Made by a program: the position numbers and the translations under genes. A model generated the notes under the pieces. It saw only the letters and a list, made by a program, of their open reading frames with translations, made no database searches and was not told the DNA's origin. A DNA stretch of 64,000 nt, taken from assembly GCF_043876815.1 (NCBI RefSeq), contig NZ_JBAWKA010000001.1, positions 62,001 to 126,000 on the forward strand, in the 5' to 3' direction. Positions 8,740 through 18,219 of this stretch are shown here, in pieces. The stretch comes from Gaetbulibacter_A sp043876815. Its GTDB lineage: Bacteria > Bacteroidota > Bacteroidia > Flavobacteriales > Flavobacteriaceae. The stretch's first letter is position 1, and the number at the start of each line of letters is the position of its first letter.

Positions 8740-9774
8740 TTAATTTTCATTAAATAAATTCAATTTTTTAACCCAAGCTGTTTTGCGTTCCAGGAATAAA
8801 ATATCTAAGAGTAAAAAGAAAATGGCAAATCCGATAAACCACTGAAACTGGTCTTTAAAATCGGCAAATTGCGTCGATTCGAACTCTGTTTTATCCATTT
8901 GATTCAAAACCTCCTTTATTTTATCTACCACATTACTGGTAAGCTTTCCGTCGATATAAATTCCCTCAGCTTTATCTGTAATGCCTTTTAGCGTTTCTTC
9001 ATTAAGGCGTGTAATGACCGTTTCGCCTTTTTGGTCCTTCTTATAGTTCAAAACAACCCCGTTCTGTTTGATAGGGATCGGCCCACCTTTTAGGGTTCCT
9101 ACACCAATTGTAAAAATACGGATATCGGCATCCTGATTTACCTGTCTGGCCATTTCTACCGCTTCCTGACTGTGATCTTCACCATCGGAAATGATGATTA
9201 AGACTTTATTGGTCTGGCTCTCATCATCAAAATAGGTTGCAGCCAGTTTAATAGCTTCGTCGATGGCCGTTCCCTGCGAGGATAGCATATCGGTGTTCAT
9301 GTTGTTCAAAAACATTTTTGCCGCAGCATAATCCGTGGTAATAGGCAATTGTGGGAACGCCGTTCCTGCATAAGCGATAATTCCCACCCGGTCGCTCGCC
9401 AGATTATTTATAATTTGTGTTACCAGTTGTTTTGACTTTTCTAAACGGTTTGGGGCAACATCTTCAGCTAACATACTTTTAGAAACATCAACTGCAAATA
9501 CAATATCAACACCTTCGCGTTTTACCGTTTCCAGTTTGGTGCCTATTTTAGGATTTACCAGGGCCATGGTCAGGCTTGCAAAAGCGAGACATAACAAAAG
9601 GATTTTTATAATCGATTTGAAGAAAGATTTATTCGGACTTAAACGGTTCAGCAATTCTTTATCTGCAAATTTCTTTTGCGCTCTTAATTTCCATAATTGA
9701 GCCACAAAGAAAATAAGCAGGATCACCGGAATAATCCCAAAAGTCCAAAACCATATTTTTTCATCTAACTGCAT
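8740..9774 (-). CDS. batB: BatB: von Willebrand A-domain membrane protein
   Basis: This 344-residue inner-membrane protein has an N-terminal helix (WFWTFGIIPVILLIFFVAQLW), a second at about residue 60, a VWA domain from about 85 to 290 and a C-terminal helix (FQWFIGFAIFFLLLDILFL). The VWA domain has a complete MIDAS start (DIVFAVDVSKSM) with later TDYAAAK and SDGEDHS elements, so metal-dependent protein binding is likely. It starts 25 nt after the batA stop. BatA and BatB are paralogues that probably work together in the membrane with MoxR. Confidence 0.92.
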   Translation of the reverse strand: MQLDEKIWFWTFGIIPVILLIFFVAQLWKLRAQKKFADKELLNRLSPNKSFFKSIIKILLLCLAFASLTMALVNPKIGTKLETVKREGVDIVFAVDVSKSMLAEDVAPNRLEKSKQLVTQIINNLASDRVGIIAYAGTAFPQLPITTDYAAAKMFLNNMNTDMLSSQGTAIDEAIKLAATYFDDESQTNKVLIIISDGEDHSQEAVEMARQVNQDADIRIFTIGVGTLKGGPIPIKQNGVVLNYKKDQKGETVITRLNEETLKGITDKAEGIYIDGKLTSNVVDKIKEVLNQMDKTEFESTQFADFKDQFQWFIGFAIFFLLLDILFLERKTAWVKKLNLFNEN

Positions 9775-9799
9775 GACTTATTTTCTTTTGCGGGTCTTT

Positions 9800-10807
9800 T
9801 TAAACGAAACTTTTAAAAATGGTGTTTCGTAATAGTAATTCTAATAATAATAATAACCCGGCAATGATTACCAAAGGCCGGAATAATTCGTCGTAATTAG
9901 AATACTTAAATTCTTCAACTTCTGTTTTTTCCAGCTTATTTATCTCGCCGTATATTTCTTCTAATTTTTGATTATTGGTAGCTCTAAAATAACGCCCGCC
10001 AGTCGTATTAGCAATATCTTTCAATAAGGCTTCATCAATTTCAACTTTCACACGACCATACTGAAAACGCCCTGTCCGGCTGTCAATAGCTACAGGTGAG
10101 AGTGCCATTCCATTGGTTCCAATACCTATAGTATACACTTTAACACCGTATTCCTGTGCAAGTTCGCTGGCAATTTTAGGATCGATAAATCCAGAATTAT
10201 TTACACCATCTGTAAGGAGAATGATCACCTTACTTTTAGCTTTGCTGTCTTTTAAACGATTTACGGACGTCGCCAACCCCATTCCGATGGCGGTACCGCC
10301 CTCAATTATCGTATTATATTTGATGTCATCCAACGATCGAAGTACAATGGCCTTGTCACTAGTGATCGGTGTTTTCGTATAAGCCTCACCGGCATATTCC
10401 ACTAGCCCAATACGGTCGTTAGGACGCTCTTTTATGAATTCAGAGGCCACGTTCTTTAAGGCTTCAAGCCTGTTTGGCAATAGATCTTTAGCAAGCATAC
10501 TGGCCGAAACATCAATGGCCATTACGATGTCGATACCTCGTGTAGTTTTTGTTTTTGTTGAAACATCAACCGATTGTGGTCTGGCCAAAGCCACAATAAG
10601 CAAGGCAAGTGCCAGTAAACGCAAAATAAAAAGACCGTGTTTTAATTTAGGCACGACTGATTTTCCGGTTTTAAAACCTTTTATACTGGATATTCTGAGT
10701 TCTGCGGTTTGTTTTTTGTTTTTTAAAACGTACCACAAAATGACCAATGGAAGCAGTAATAGCAACCAGAAAAACTCGGTATTATTAAATTCTAAATTCC
10801 CAATCAT
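9800..10807 (-). CDS. batA: BatA: von Willebrand A-domain membrane protein
   Basis: This 335-residue paralogue of BatB has N-terminal membrane helices (FFWLLLLLPLVILWYVL and LFILRLLALALLIVAL), a VWA domain with an intact MIDAS (GIDIVMAIDVSASM) plus TPITSDKA and LTDGVNNSG, and a C-terminal helix (PLVIIAGLLLLLELLL). Its ATG overlaps the stop of the preceding BatD-like gene by four bases (ATGA), so it is translationally coupled. Membership of the MoxR-DUF58-VWA operon is clear. The substrate is unknown. Confidence 0.92.
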   Translation of the reverse strand: MIGNLEFNNTEFFWLLLLLPLVILWYVLKNKKQTAELRISSIKGFKTGKSVVPKLKHGLFILRLLALALLIVALARPQSVDVSTKTKTTRGIDIVMAIDVSASMLAKDLLPNRLEALKNVASEFIKERPNDRIGLVEYAGEAYTKTPITSDKAIVLRSLDDIKYNTIIEGGTAIGMGLATSVNRLKDSKAKSKVIILLTDGVNNSGFIDPKIASELAQEYGVKVYTIGIGTNGMALSPVAIDSRTGRFQYGRVKVEIDEALLKDIANTTGGRYFRATNNQKLEEIYGEINKLEKTEVEEFKYSNYDELFRPLVIIAGLLLLLELLLRNTIFKSFV

Positions 10808-12480
10808 TCTTCTTTGGCTTTTACGAGTTCGACGGCATTAATAACACGCTGGGCAATATCATCCAGATAGACATCATCATTCCTCCAGGTCATCAAGATC
10901 TGCTGGATCACACGGTTCTCACTGGTAAAGGTGAGCAAGGCGTATTTACCAGATCTGAGGTCATCGCTTTCACCAATAGGGAATTCTAAGGAGCCAAAAG
11001 TCTTTATACCTTCAGCGCCATTTGGTGTGGTAAACTTTTCTGTTTTAGTAATAATATTTTGAGCACCTTTCGCTTCCAGGGTTTTTAATGTGCCGTTAAT
11101 GACATTATTTAAGTCTAAACTATCTTGTGGTTGCTCAAGAACAACATTTGATAAAACAATACTTAAGCGGCCAAGATTTTCATAACCGAAAGTGTTCACT
11201 TTCATTTTTCCCTGAAACGCCTTTGGCATTGGTATTTGTTCTCGACCTAAGACTTTTGGAGTACTGATGGTAATTGGTGGTGCACCGTATTCACTGGTTA
11301 CCCATGTTCCTTCCAGAAGTTCTTTACTTTCATGGCCAATAATGGTGTCTTTTACATAAACGAAACCATACTTTAAAGAAAATCCAACATAAATAGCTGA
11401 TAGTAAGGCTATACCCGAAATAACGGTTAGAATAATTTTTCTACGTTTCTTTTTACGGGCTAATGCTTTCCGGTATTGTTCGTCCAAAAGTTTTTCTTCC
11501 TCAGTGGGTTCCGGTAAGGCTTCTTTAACATGATCGATCTCAGCATCGATGGTTTCACGGTCTAGCTTGGCCAATTCGATGTCAGGCGCAGATTTTGCAA
11601 ATTTCACTAAGTCGGCACGTCTCAAGATCCTTTCCAAGTTCTCAATGTCCTCGTTACTGATACCAAATCTATTACCATCCTTTAAAAGATTCAAGCGATC
11701 GATTAACTCTCCTGTGGTACTTTCCAGGGCCCGATCGTATACTTTTTCATCCAGATATTTTCTTATGATAAAAGTGAGCTCAGAATAATAATCCTTTAGG
11801 TTTTGTTGTTCGAGATAAGGACTTTCATCTAGTTTTTTCAAAGCTAATTTTGCGCGGTCGTAAGGCGGTAACAGGGCAATTTCTTTTTCTGTCATGGGTT
11901 TTTTTCGCCATATGAACCAATAAACCAAGAATGCAGCGATTGCTAAAATCAACAAAATGATAAGCGCATATTTCCACCAATTACTCGCGGCCTTTTCAAC
12001 TTCTATAATAGGTTTAATATCGTATAGACCCTGCTTTGTAGTGTCTACAGCTATCGTATTTACCATGACCTGAAGTGAGTCGGTGTAAAAGGTTTTATCA
12101 CCTACTAGTACCTTTTGTCTGGGGATGGTATATTGTCCGGAATCGAACTGCGTTAGACCATATTTCTTTACGAGACGATAGGTGTCATTATTTTGTAGTG
12201 TATCGATTGGGTAGGAACTGATAATCTCCAAAGGAGAAAAAGATTTTCCTTCCGGGAAAACCACCAATTTGGTACTATCGGTTTTTACAGAAATATTATA
12301 ATTTATTTGCTGTCCGATTTTAATTGTGGTAGAATCGATAGTAGCAGCAACTTGCTCTTGAGATGTGCCTATGAAACAGGAAAATAAAAACAATATCAGG
12401 AACGCCTTATGTGACCATACCTTGCATGTATGCCCTAAAAGTATGTTGCTGTTAAATGCGTTAAAACCATCTGTTCTCAT
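10804..12480 (-). CDS. BatD-like two-helix membrane protein of the Bat operon
   Basis: This 558-residue protein has a signal peptide with an unusually long N-region (about 23 residues before the hydrophobic core FLILFLFSCFIGTSQ). A BatD-like beta domain follows to about residue 165, then a membrane helix (YALIILLILAIAAFLVYWFIW). A cytoplasmic alpha-helical region (PPYDRAKLALKKLDESPYL, ESTTGELIDRL) resembles the DUF4381-type segment found in such operons. A second helix at about 355 and an extra C-terminal domain of about 180 residues follow. It starts 4 nt after the DUF58 stop and overlaps batA by 4 nt. The extra C-terminal domain is not one I recognise. Confidence 0.75.
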   Translation of the reverse strand: MRTDGFNAFNSNILLGHTCKVWSHKAFLILFLFSCFIGTSQEQVAATIDSTTIKIGQQINYNISVKTDSTKLVVFPEGKSFSPLEIISSYPIDTLQNNDTYRLVKKYGLTQFDSGQYTIPRQKVLVGDKTFYTDSLQVMVNTIAVDTTKQGLYDIKPIIEVEKAASNWWKYALIILLILAIAAFLVYWFIWRKKPMTEKEIALLPPYDRAKLALKKLDESPYLEQQNLKDYYSELTFIIRKYLDEKVYDRALESTTGELIDRLNLLKDGNRFGISNEDIENLERILRRADLVKFAKSAPDIELAKLDRETIDAEIDHVKEALPEPTEEEKLLDEQYRKALARKKKRRKIILTVISGIALLSAIYVGFSLKYGFVYVKDTIIGHESKELLEGTWVTSEYGAPPITISTPKVLGREQIPMPKAFQGKMKVNTFGYENLGRLSIVLSNVVLEQPQDSLDLNNVINGTLKTLEAKGAQNIITKTEKFTTPNGAEGIKTFGSLEFPIGESDDLRSGKYALLTFTSENRVIQQILMTWRNDDVYLDDIAQRVINAVELVKAKEE

Positions 12481-12484
12481 ATTC

Positions 12485-13351
12485 TTATGCCCGTCTTTTA
12501 AAATAACCTAATAGTTTTTTTACATAGCTTTCATCCACCCGACAATCAATGGTTCCGGCACCTGATTTGGCAAAACTATCCTTGAAATAGTCTACTTTAT
12601 CGAAATAAAATTTTTGATAATCACGACGCACACTCTTAGAGCTTGTATTAACCAGCATAGACTCTCCGGTTTCTTCATCTTGCATTTGTACGACACCAAT
12701 ATTCGGAATACTTTCCTCACGTTTATCAAACACCCGAATTCCGGTAACATCGTGTTTCCCTGAAACAATTTTCATGGTGTGTTGATAATCATCGGATATA
12801 AAATCGGAAAGTATGAAAACAATGGCTTTCTTCTTCATCACATTTTGCATGAACTTTAAAGCTTCGGCCAAATTGGTCTCCTTGCTTTCAGGCTTAAATT
12901 CCAGAAGTTCTCGAATGATCCGAAGCACGTGGGAGCGTCCTTTTTTGGGAGGAATATATAATTCGATCTTATCGGAGAACAAGATCAAGCCAATCTTATC
13001 ATTATTTTGTGTGGCTGAAAAAGCCAAAGTAGCAGCAATTTCTGTGATCACATCATTTTTAAACTGCTGTTCGGTACCAAATAGTTCTGAGCCGGAAACA
13101 TCCACCATGAGCATCATAGTAAGTTCACGCTCTTCTTCAAAAACCTTAACAAAAGGTTCATGGTAGCGTGCGGTAACATTCCAATCGATATTGCGGACGT
13201 CATCACCAAAATTATATTGCCGGACTTCACTAAAGGTCATACCGCGGCCTTTGAAGGTGGAATGGTATTCACCTCCAAAAATATGATCAGACAAGCGCCG
13301 TGTCTTGATCTCTATTTTGCGTACTTTTTTAAGTAATTCTTTAGTATCCAT
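12485..13351 (-). CDS. DUF58 domain protein
   Basis: This 288-residue cytoplasmic protein of the DUF58 family is always found beside MoxR ATPases and VWA proteins. Recognisable segments are HIFGGEYHSTFKGRGMTF, VRQYNFGDDVRNIDWNVTAR and VFEEERELTMMLMVDVSGS. The last begins a VWA-like fold with a DVSGS MIDAS-type loop. It follows moxR with a gap of 87 nt and precedes the BatD-like gene by 4 nt. The family may link the MoxR chaperone-like ATPase to the membrane Bat proteins, but no enzymatic activity is known. Confidence 0.92.
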   Translation of the reverse strand: MDTKELLKKVRKIEIKTRRLSDHIFGGEYHSTFKGRGMTFSEVRQYNFGDDVRNIDWNVTARYHEPFVKVFEEERELTMMLMVDVSGSELFGTEQQFKNDVITEIAATLAFSATQNNDKIGLILFSDKIELYIPPKKGRSHVLRIIRELLEFKPESKETNLAEALKFMQNVMKKKAIVFILSDFISDDYQHTMKIVSGKHDVTGIRVFDKREESIPNIGVVQMQDEETGESMLVNTSSKSVRRDYQKFYFDKVDYFKDSFAKSGAGTIDCRVDESYVKKLLGYFKRRA

Positions 13352-13438
13352 TTTAGTCCTTTGTCATACCGCTGTTTTAGCGCCTTCTATCAAATTAACT
13401 TGTTTTAATAAGGTTTTCCTAATTGGAAATGACAATGT

Positions 13439-14440
13439 TTAAGGTACTTCAATTTCGTTCACAATTTTGTTGATGAGGTCTACAGAGGTTACATTTTCGG
13501 CTTCAGCCTCATAGGTAATTCCAATTCTGTGTCTTAAAACATCATGGACAACGGCACGAACGTCTTCAGGGATCACATAACCACGACGCTTTATAAAGGC
13601 ATAACATTTGGCAGCTGTTGCTAAATTGATACTACCACGAGGTGATGCACCGAAAGAAATCAATGGTTTTATGTCGGCAAGTTTGTATTTTTCAGGATAT
13701 CGCGTCGCGAAGATGATATCCAAAATATATTTTTCAATCTTTTCATCCATGTAAACTTCTCGAACTACTTGTTGGGCCTTTAAGATCTGCTCTAATGAAA
13801 CCACGGGATTTACTTTTTCCCAAGCCCCTTTCATATTCGCTCGCATGATGAGTTGTTCCTCATTGATCTTAGGATAATCAATAACAGTTTTCAACATAAA
13901 ACGGTCTACCTGAGCTTCAGGCAATGGATAAGTTCCTTCTTGTTCTACCGGGTTTTGAGTGGCCATTACTAAAAATGGACGGTCCAAAGTGAAGGTTTCA
14001 TCACCGATAGTTACTTGCTTTTCCTGCATAGCTTCAAGCAAAGCCGATTGCACTTTGGCCGGCGCTCTATTGATCTCATCTGCCAAAACAAAGTTGGCGA
14101 AAATAGGCCCTTTTTTAATGGAAAAATCATTTACCTTCATGTTATATATCAGCGTACCTGTAACGTCGGCAGGTAATAAATCTGGTGTAAATTGGATTCT
14201 GCTGAAGGAGCCGTGAACCGCTTTGGACAGGGTGTTAATAGCGAGTGTTTTTGCTAACCCAGGAACACCTTCCAGCAAAATGTGGCCTTGCCCAAATAAG
14301 CCTATAAGCAGGCGTTCGACCATGTCTTTTTGTCCAACGATAACTTTATTCATCTCCAGCATCAGTAGATCAACAAAAGCACTTTCTTTTTCGATTTTTT
14401 CGTTGATTGTTTTGATATCAATTGTACTTGTATCTTCCAT
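13439..14440 (-). CDS. MoxR family AAA+ ATPase
   Basis: This 333-residue AAA+ ATPase has a Walker A (LLEGVPGLAKTLAINTL), a Walker B with MoxR signature (FVLADEINRAPAKVQSALLEAM), sensor 1 (VMATQNPVEQEGTYPLPEAQVDRF) and a lid domain with FGASPRGSINL. It is the first gene of the eight-gene Bat operon. MoxR proteins are thought to remodel or insert metals into partner proteins, and the VWA proteins downstream are the likely partners. The 130 bp upstream is AT-rich, and I could not place a confident promoter in it. Confidence 0.94.
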   Translation of the reverse strand: MEDTSTIDIKTINEKIEKESAFVDLLMLEMNKVIVGQKDMVERLLIGLFGQGHILLEGVPGLAKTLAINTLSKAVHGSFSRIQFTPDLLPADVTGTLIYNMKVNDFSIKKGPIFANFVLADEINRAPAKVQSALLEAMQEKQVTIGDETFTLDRPFLVMATQNPVEQEGTYPLPEAQVDRFMLKTVIDYPKINEEQLIMRANMKGAWEKVNPVVSLEQILKAQQVVREVYMDEKIEKYILDIIFATRYPEKYKLADIKPLISFGASPRGSINLATAAKCYAFIKRRGYVIPEDVRAVVHDVLRHRIGITYEAEAENVTSVDLINKIVNEIEVP

Positions 14441-14568
14441 TATATTTTGTTTTTAATAATAGCAGTGGATATTGTGCTTTTTAAGCCAGTGCAAATTGTT
14501 AAAATTTTTCATTAATACCTGTTAATAATTGGTTAAAATATAAGGGCTTACCGCATTATTATTAAGAA

Positions 14569-14611
14569 AATAAAAAAGAGCAACACCTTACAGGCATTGC
14601 TCTTTTTTATT
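14569..14611 (-). terminator. Intrinsic terminator after the DUF4382 lipoprotein gene
   Basis: A perfect 15-bp inverted repeat (14569-14583 with 14597-14611, core AAAGAGCAA/TTGCTCTTT) encloses a 13-nt loop, and the arms carry A/T runs on both sides. It lies 20 nt beyond the DUF4382 stop and upstream of moxR, so it separates the two minus-strand units. Confidence 0.85.
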
Positions 14612-14630
14612 TGAAATTGTTTGTTACTAA

Positions 14631-15731
14631 TTATTCAGCAACCAGAGTAGCATCTACAGTTTCTGTTTCGTCAGGATCAAGTGTTACGTTGAATTCCTGA
14701 GTCACATAACCCGTGGCACTGATAGTCACTACATAGTCACCAGGAGCGATACCAGTTATTTCATAGGCACCGGCATCACCTGTTTCTACAGATGTGTTAT
14801 CGGCATCATTGATGCTTACGGTAGCTTTCTCACCATCACCTAATCCAGAAACGGTTCCACTTACGGTAGCAGGTTTCAACATCATTTCAATAGGCTCGGC
14901 AATAACGGTAATTTCACCATTAGTCACCATAACATCTAAAGCACTTCCGCCAACATAATCTGTTTCCTCGTTCGTTGGAGTTACCATAACTTCATACGTT
15001 CCAGCGGGCACACCCCATAGGGCAAATGCACCATTTTCGTCTGTGTACGCTGAGATTACGAAATCATCAGAAGGGTCATCATTACCCATATCATCAACAA
15101 GTACAGAAGCCATTGCAGGCTCATCAGCTGGCAATACAGTACCTTCAATGATACCGGAACTTGCCTCAGCACTTACATAAAGTACGGGTTTTAAAATAAT
15201 ATTTTCTGAATTACCGGCATGTACAATTGATTTTTCAACATCAAAGTCGATGACAAAATCGTAAGTAAAGCCCTGTTCAATTTCTGCATCAACCTTTAAC
15301 TTAAGACCTGATTGTTGGGCGCTTGGTGTTTTCAGGTCATAAGTCATAGGTTCATCATTGTCGTTTCTCATTTCGATGGTGTTTCCATCACCTAGTACAA
15401 GACGCATTTGACTTAAGGTTCCTACAGGAATAGGAAATCTTTCTACAAGAACTTTATTAAATCCTCCTGTAAAATCCAATAGATTTACAGTTTCAGGATT
15501 AACATCCAGCGACATCCATCCGGATTCGTCATCACTGTCGTCGTCCATTTTTATCATGACATCCTGAATGTCAATGTTTACAGCATCGTAATCGCCGGGA
15601 GCATCAACCAAACGAATGGTAATCGTTGGATCGCCTTTGGCCATATCGGCTGAATTGTCTTTGTTACAAGACACCAAAAAGGATAAAAATAGTATTGGGA
15701 TAATTAGTTTAAAATGTTTAAAAAATCTCAT
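14631..15731 (-). CDS. DUF4382 lipoprotein with carboxypeptidase-regulatory-like repeats
   Basis: This 366-residue surface or periplasmic lipoprotein has the signal LIIPILFLSFLVSC with the lipobox cysteine. A DUF4382-type domain follows (TITIRLVDAPGDYDAVNIDIQDVMI to about residue 190). Two CarboxypepD_reg-like Ig-fold repeats come next (SGIIEGTVLPADEPAMASV with FALWGVPAGTYEVMV, then ATVSGTVSGLGDGEKATVS with YEITGIAPGDYVVTI). It is strongly acidic. It stands alone, with its own terminator and a long upstream region. DUF4382 proteins are common Bacteroidota envelope proteins of unknown role. Confidence 0.85.
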   Translation of the reverse strand: MRFFKHFKLIIPILFLSFLVSCNKDNSADMAKGDPTITIRLVDAPGDYDAVNIDIQDVMIKMDDDSDDESGWMSLDVNPETVNLLDFTGGFNKVLVERFPIPVGTLSQMRLVLGDGNTIEMRNDNDEPMTYDLKTPSAQQSGLKLKVDAEIEQGFTYDFVIDFDVEKSIVHAGNSENIILKPVLYVSAEASSGIIEGTVLPADEPAMASVLVDDMGNDDPSDDFVISAYTDENGAFALWGVPAGTYEVMVTPTNEETDYVGGSALDVMVTNGEITVIAEPIEMMLKPATVSGTVSGLGDGEKATVSINDADNTSVETGDAGAYEITGIAPGDYVVTISATGYVTQEFNVTLDPDETETVDATLVAE

Positions 15732-16157
15732 AAGGGTAGAATTTTATAATGTTACTTAATATTATATACGGTACTCAGACCGGTTTTAGATGTTTCGGTG
15801 AAAAAGAAATTAATTTATTGGTTTTTCGGATAAGGTTAGGTAGGTATCCGAAAACAATTTATGCTCAATAATACGATTTTTATCTGCTTTTAAGTATTTT
15901 TATACACCAAGTGCAAAAAAAAGGACATCAACTGCAAACCCTATCGATTAAAGGATTATAATAGCGACGAAAATCAGCTGAAGTATGTTTGAAATAAGGG
16001 AGTTACAGATTAATTTAAATGGCGTTATCTTTAACAAGATCGAACTGGACATCGTGTAATGATGAGAAGGTTTTGATTCAGGAAGATCTTTTCCAACAGC
16101 TCCTTTGTTTTGGTTTCCTTCAATTCAAAAGAAAATCAATTTAAATAATTTTTTAAT
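15732..16157. other. Divergent intergenic region with an inverted repeat
   Basis: This 426-bp non-coding stretch lies between the DUF4382 gene and the SDR gene, which point away from each other. It must hold both promoters, but I find no good TAnnTTTG box on either strand. The one clear structure is the inverted repeat at 15823-15854, listed separately. No open frame in it looks real. Confidence 0.5.
15823..15854. promoter_or_regulatory. Perfect 10-bp inverted repeat, possible operator or hairpin
   Basis: TTTTCGGATA at 15823-15832 is matched exactly by TATCCGAAAA at 15845-15854, with a 12-bp spacer AGGTTAGGTAGG. It lies about 95 bp upstream of the DUF4382 lipoprotein start. No U-tract follows on either strand, so a regulator-binding palindrome or 5'-leader hairpin is more likely than a terminator (inference). 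Confidence 0.45.
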
Positions 16158-16910
16158 ATGAAAAAAACAGCGCTCATAACAGGAGCCACAAGCGGCATAG
16201 GAGAAGCAACCGCTTATGAATTTGCTAAACACAACATACGTTTAATTCTTTGCGGACGCCGCTTGGAGCGTTTAAAGACTTTGAAAACTGATCTGGAAAA
16301 ACAAACCGAGGTTCATATTTCAAATTTTGATGTACGCGACAAGCAAGCCACTTTTGATGCTATTGCTAGTTTACCCGAAGCTTTTAAAACGATTGACATT
16401 TTAATAAATAATGCGGGGAATGCCCATGGCCTGGATCCTATTCATGAAGGTAATGTGGATGACTGGGATGCCATGATGGATATTAATGTGAAAGGCCTTT
16501 TGTACGTGAGCAAAGCGGTAATTCCAAAAATGACAGAACGTAAATCAGGACACATAATAAATATTGGATCATCAGCAGGGACAGAGGTCTACCCGAAAGG
16601 GAATGTATACTGTGCCAGTAAACATGCCGTTTTAGCAATAACTGAAGGTATGCGCATCGATCTGAATCCGTTTGGAATTCGTGTTGGTGCCATAAATCCC
16701 GGATTGGTGGAAACAGAATTTTCAAAGGTACGATTTAAAGGCGATGAAATCGCCGATACGGTTTATACCGGTTTTAAAGCCTTACAGGCTGAAGATGTTG
16801 CAGATGTCATCTATTTTGCCGTGTCCAGACCACCGCATGTGAATATTGCCGATGTTTTAATGTTCTGTACCGCTCAGGCGAATAGTGTTACCGTTAAAAA
16901 AGAGTCTTAA
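16158..16910 (+). CDS. Short-chain dehydrogenase/reductase (SDR), NADP-type
   Basis: This 250-residue classical SDR has the cofactor motif TGATSGIGEATA at residues 8-19, NNAGNAHG, the catalytic serine in IGSSAG and the YCASKHA active-site Tyr-x-x-x-Lys. The arginines after the second strand (CGRRLERL) favour NADP(H). The overall pattern resembles the YdfG-like branch (3-hydroxy acid or serine/allo-threonine dehydrogenases), a moderate-confidence assignment. It is followed 27 nt later by the AlbA_2-type gene on the same strand, so the two may be co-transcribed. Confidence 0.9.
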   Translation: MKKTALITGATSGIGEATAYEFAKHNIRLILCGRRLERLKTLKTDLEKQTEVHISNFDVRDKQATFDAIASLPEAFKTIDILINNAGNAHGLDPIHEGNVDDWDAMMDINVKGLLYVSKAVIPKMTERKSGHIINIGSSAGTEVYPKGNVYCASKHAVLAITEGMRIDLNPFGIRVGAINPGLVETEFSKVRFKGDEIADTVYTGFKALQAEDVADVIYFAVSRPPHVNIADVLMFCTAQANSVTVKKES

Positions 16911-16937
16911 TACTTTTAGGAAGTAACCCCATAAATT

Positions 16938-18071
16938 ATGATTAATAAACGCTTACTTATAAAACATTTGTTAGCTCATAATGACGAGAATAGTTTTTAT
17001 GACAAAAAACGAAAGATCGATATTAGTCATAAGGAAGGGAAGGCGAAGTTTTTAAAGCATATTTGTGCGCTTTCCAATAGTAATCCAAAAAACAATTCGT
17101 ACATCGTAATTGGTGTCGAGGATGAAGATAATAGTATTGTTGGTGTTGATTTTTTTGATGATAGTAAGATCCAAAACCTCATTAATGCCTATCTCACCAA
17201 TCCGCCTATCGTTCAGTACGAGAACATTCCATTTCCGCATTTGCCGGAAGCGAAGGTCGTGGGTCTTGTTACTATTCGGCCTATAGATAAATTAACGGCC
17301 TTACGAAAGAATATCTGGAAGTATTACGGGGGCTCCGTGTTTTTTCGGGATGGAAGTATGAGTATGCCTAAAGTATTCGATATTGAAATTAAAGATATCA
17401 ACTCCGGAATTGTAGCTGCGATTGAAAATAATGCCCAAAATAACATTGAGCACACCCTTAATGGTGTTTTTGATTTTATGAAAAAGCGTCAGGATTTCAA
17501 TGCCAGGTACAAGGTCTTCAAAGAATATTTTGTGGTGTGCTGGGCCGGATTGAAAAAAGAGGTTAAAGGAGAAGTTTTTTATTCACGCGTGGATATTGAA
17601 TTGATCAACGAGCAAGTCCGATTATTTTTTTCCTCTTTGGATGAAGTGTCCATTACCCACGATAACGATAGTTTTAAGATCGTAGAATATGTGAATCTGG
17701 GTTTTCAGAATAGAGATAAATATTACAAATTGGAAGAAACCATCATTCAATTTGAAGATAATGCCCAATATCATATTGAAACAAAACTACTGTTTGAACC
17801 TCCACAATATGATAAAAAAGTGCTTCATCATGTGTATAATGCTAACAATGCCTTATTGCATAAACTAAAAAAAGGGCTGATTTTAACGGATCAGGAAAAG
17901 GGTGATCTCAGAAATTTACCTGTGACTTATCTCATTTGTTATTTCAATTTATTTCATGAGGCTATTGATAAGCTAAATGAAGCCAAACATTACCTTAAAA
18001 ATTATAGCGAGGAGATGTATCACCTGTACCAGGAGGCCGCCAGAGTTCTTAGGAAAGTAAAATACAGTTGA
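16938..18071 (+). CDS. AlbA_2/Schlafen-type putative nucleic-acid-binding protein
   Basis: In this 377-residue protein the first 150 residues match the AlbA_2 (Schlafen-like) domain layout: KEGKAKFLKHICALSNS, then YIVIGVEDEDNSIVGVDFFDD and later VRRP-like strands (VGLVTIRPIDKL). The remaining 220 residues are predicted mixed alpha/beta and are not recognised. Such proteins are often annotated as ATP-binding or RNA-binding, but the activity is unproven. It lies 27 nt after the SDR gene and ends before a bidirectional terminator. Confidence 0.75.
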   Translation: MINKRLLIKHLLAHNDENSFYDKKRKIDISHKEGKAKFLKHICALSNSNPKNNSYIVIGVEDEDNSIVGVDFFDDSKIQNLINAYLTNPPIVQYENIPFPHLPEAKVVGLVTIRPIDKLTALRKNIWKYYGGSVFFRDGSMSMPKVFDIEIKDINSGIVAAIENNAQNNIEHTLNGVFDFMKKRQDFNARYKVFKEYFVVCWAGLKKEVKGEVFYSRVDIELINEQVRLFFSSLDEVSITHDNDSFKIVEYVNLGFQNRDKYYKLEETIIQFEDNAQYHIETKLLFEPPQYDKKVLHHVYNANNALLHKLKKGLILTDQEKGDLRNLPVTYLICYFNLFHEAIDKLNEAKHYLKNYSEEMYHLYQEAARVLRKVKYS

Positions 18072-18162
18072 TAATTATTTGTTAACCTAAAATTAACCTT
18101 AATTTTTTTTTCAAATTCAAAAAATTAGTATTTTTGACATGCTATTAATCTTTTCTAGATAT

Positions 18163-18207
18163 AAACCTTGTTTTTCGTTACTCTTGATGTGAAGACAAGG
18201 TTTTTTT
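18163..18207. terminator. Bidirectional intrinsic terminator between convergent genes
   Basis: AAACCTTGT (18163-18171) pairs with ACAAGGTTT (18195-18203) and is followed by a T run on the plus strand. It sits between the plus-strand AlbA_2 gene (stop 18071) and the minus-strand DUF1501 gene (stop 18220). The loop of 23 nt is long for an intrinsic terminator, so the call is tentative. Confidence 0.6.
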
Positions 18208-18219
18208 CAATTTATATTA

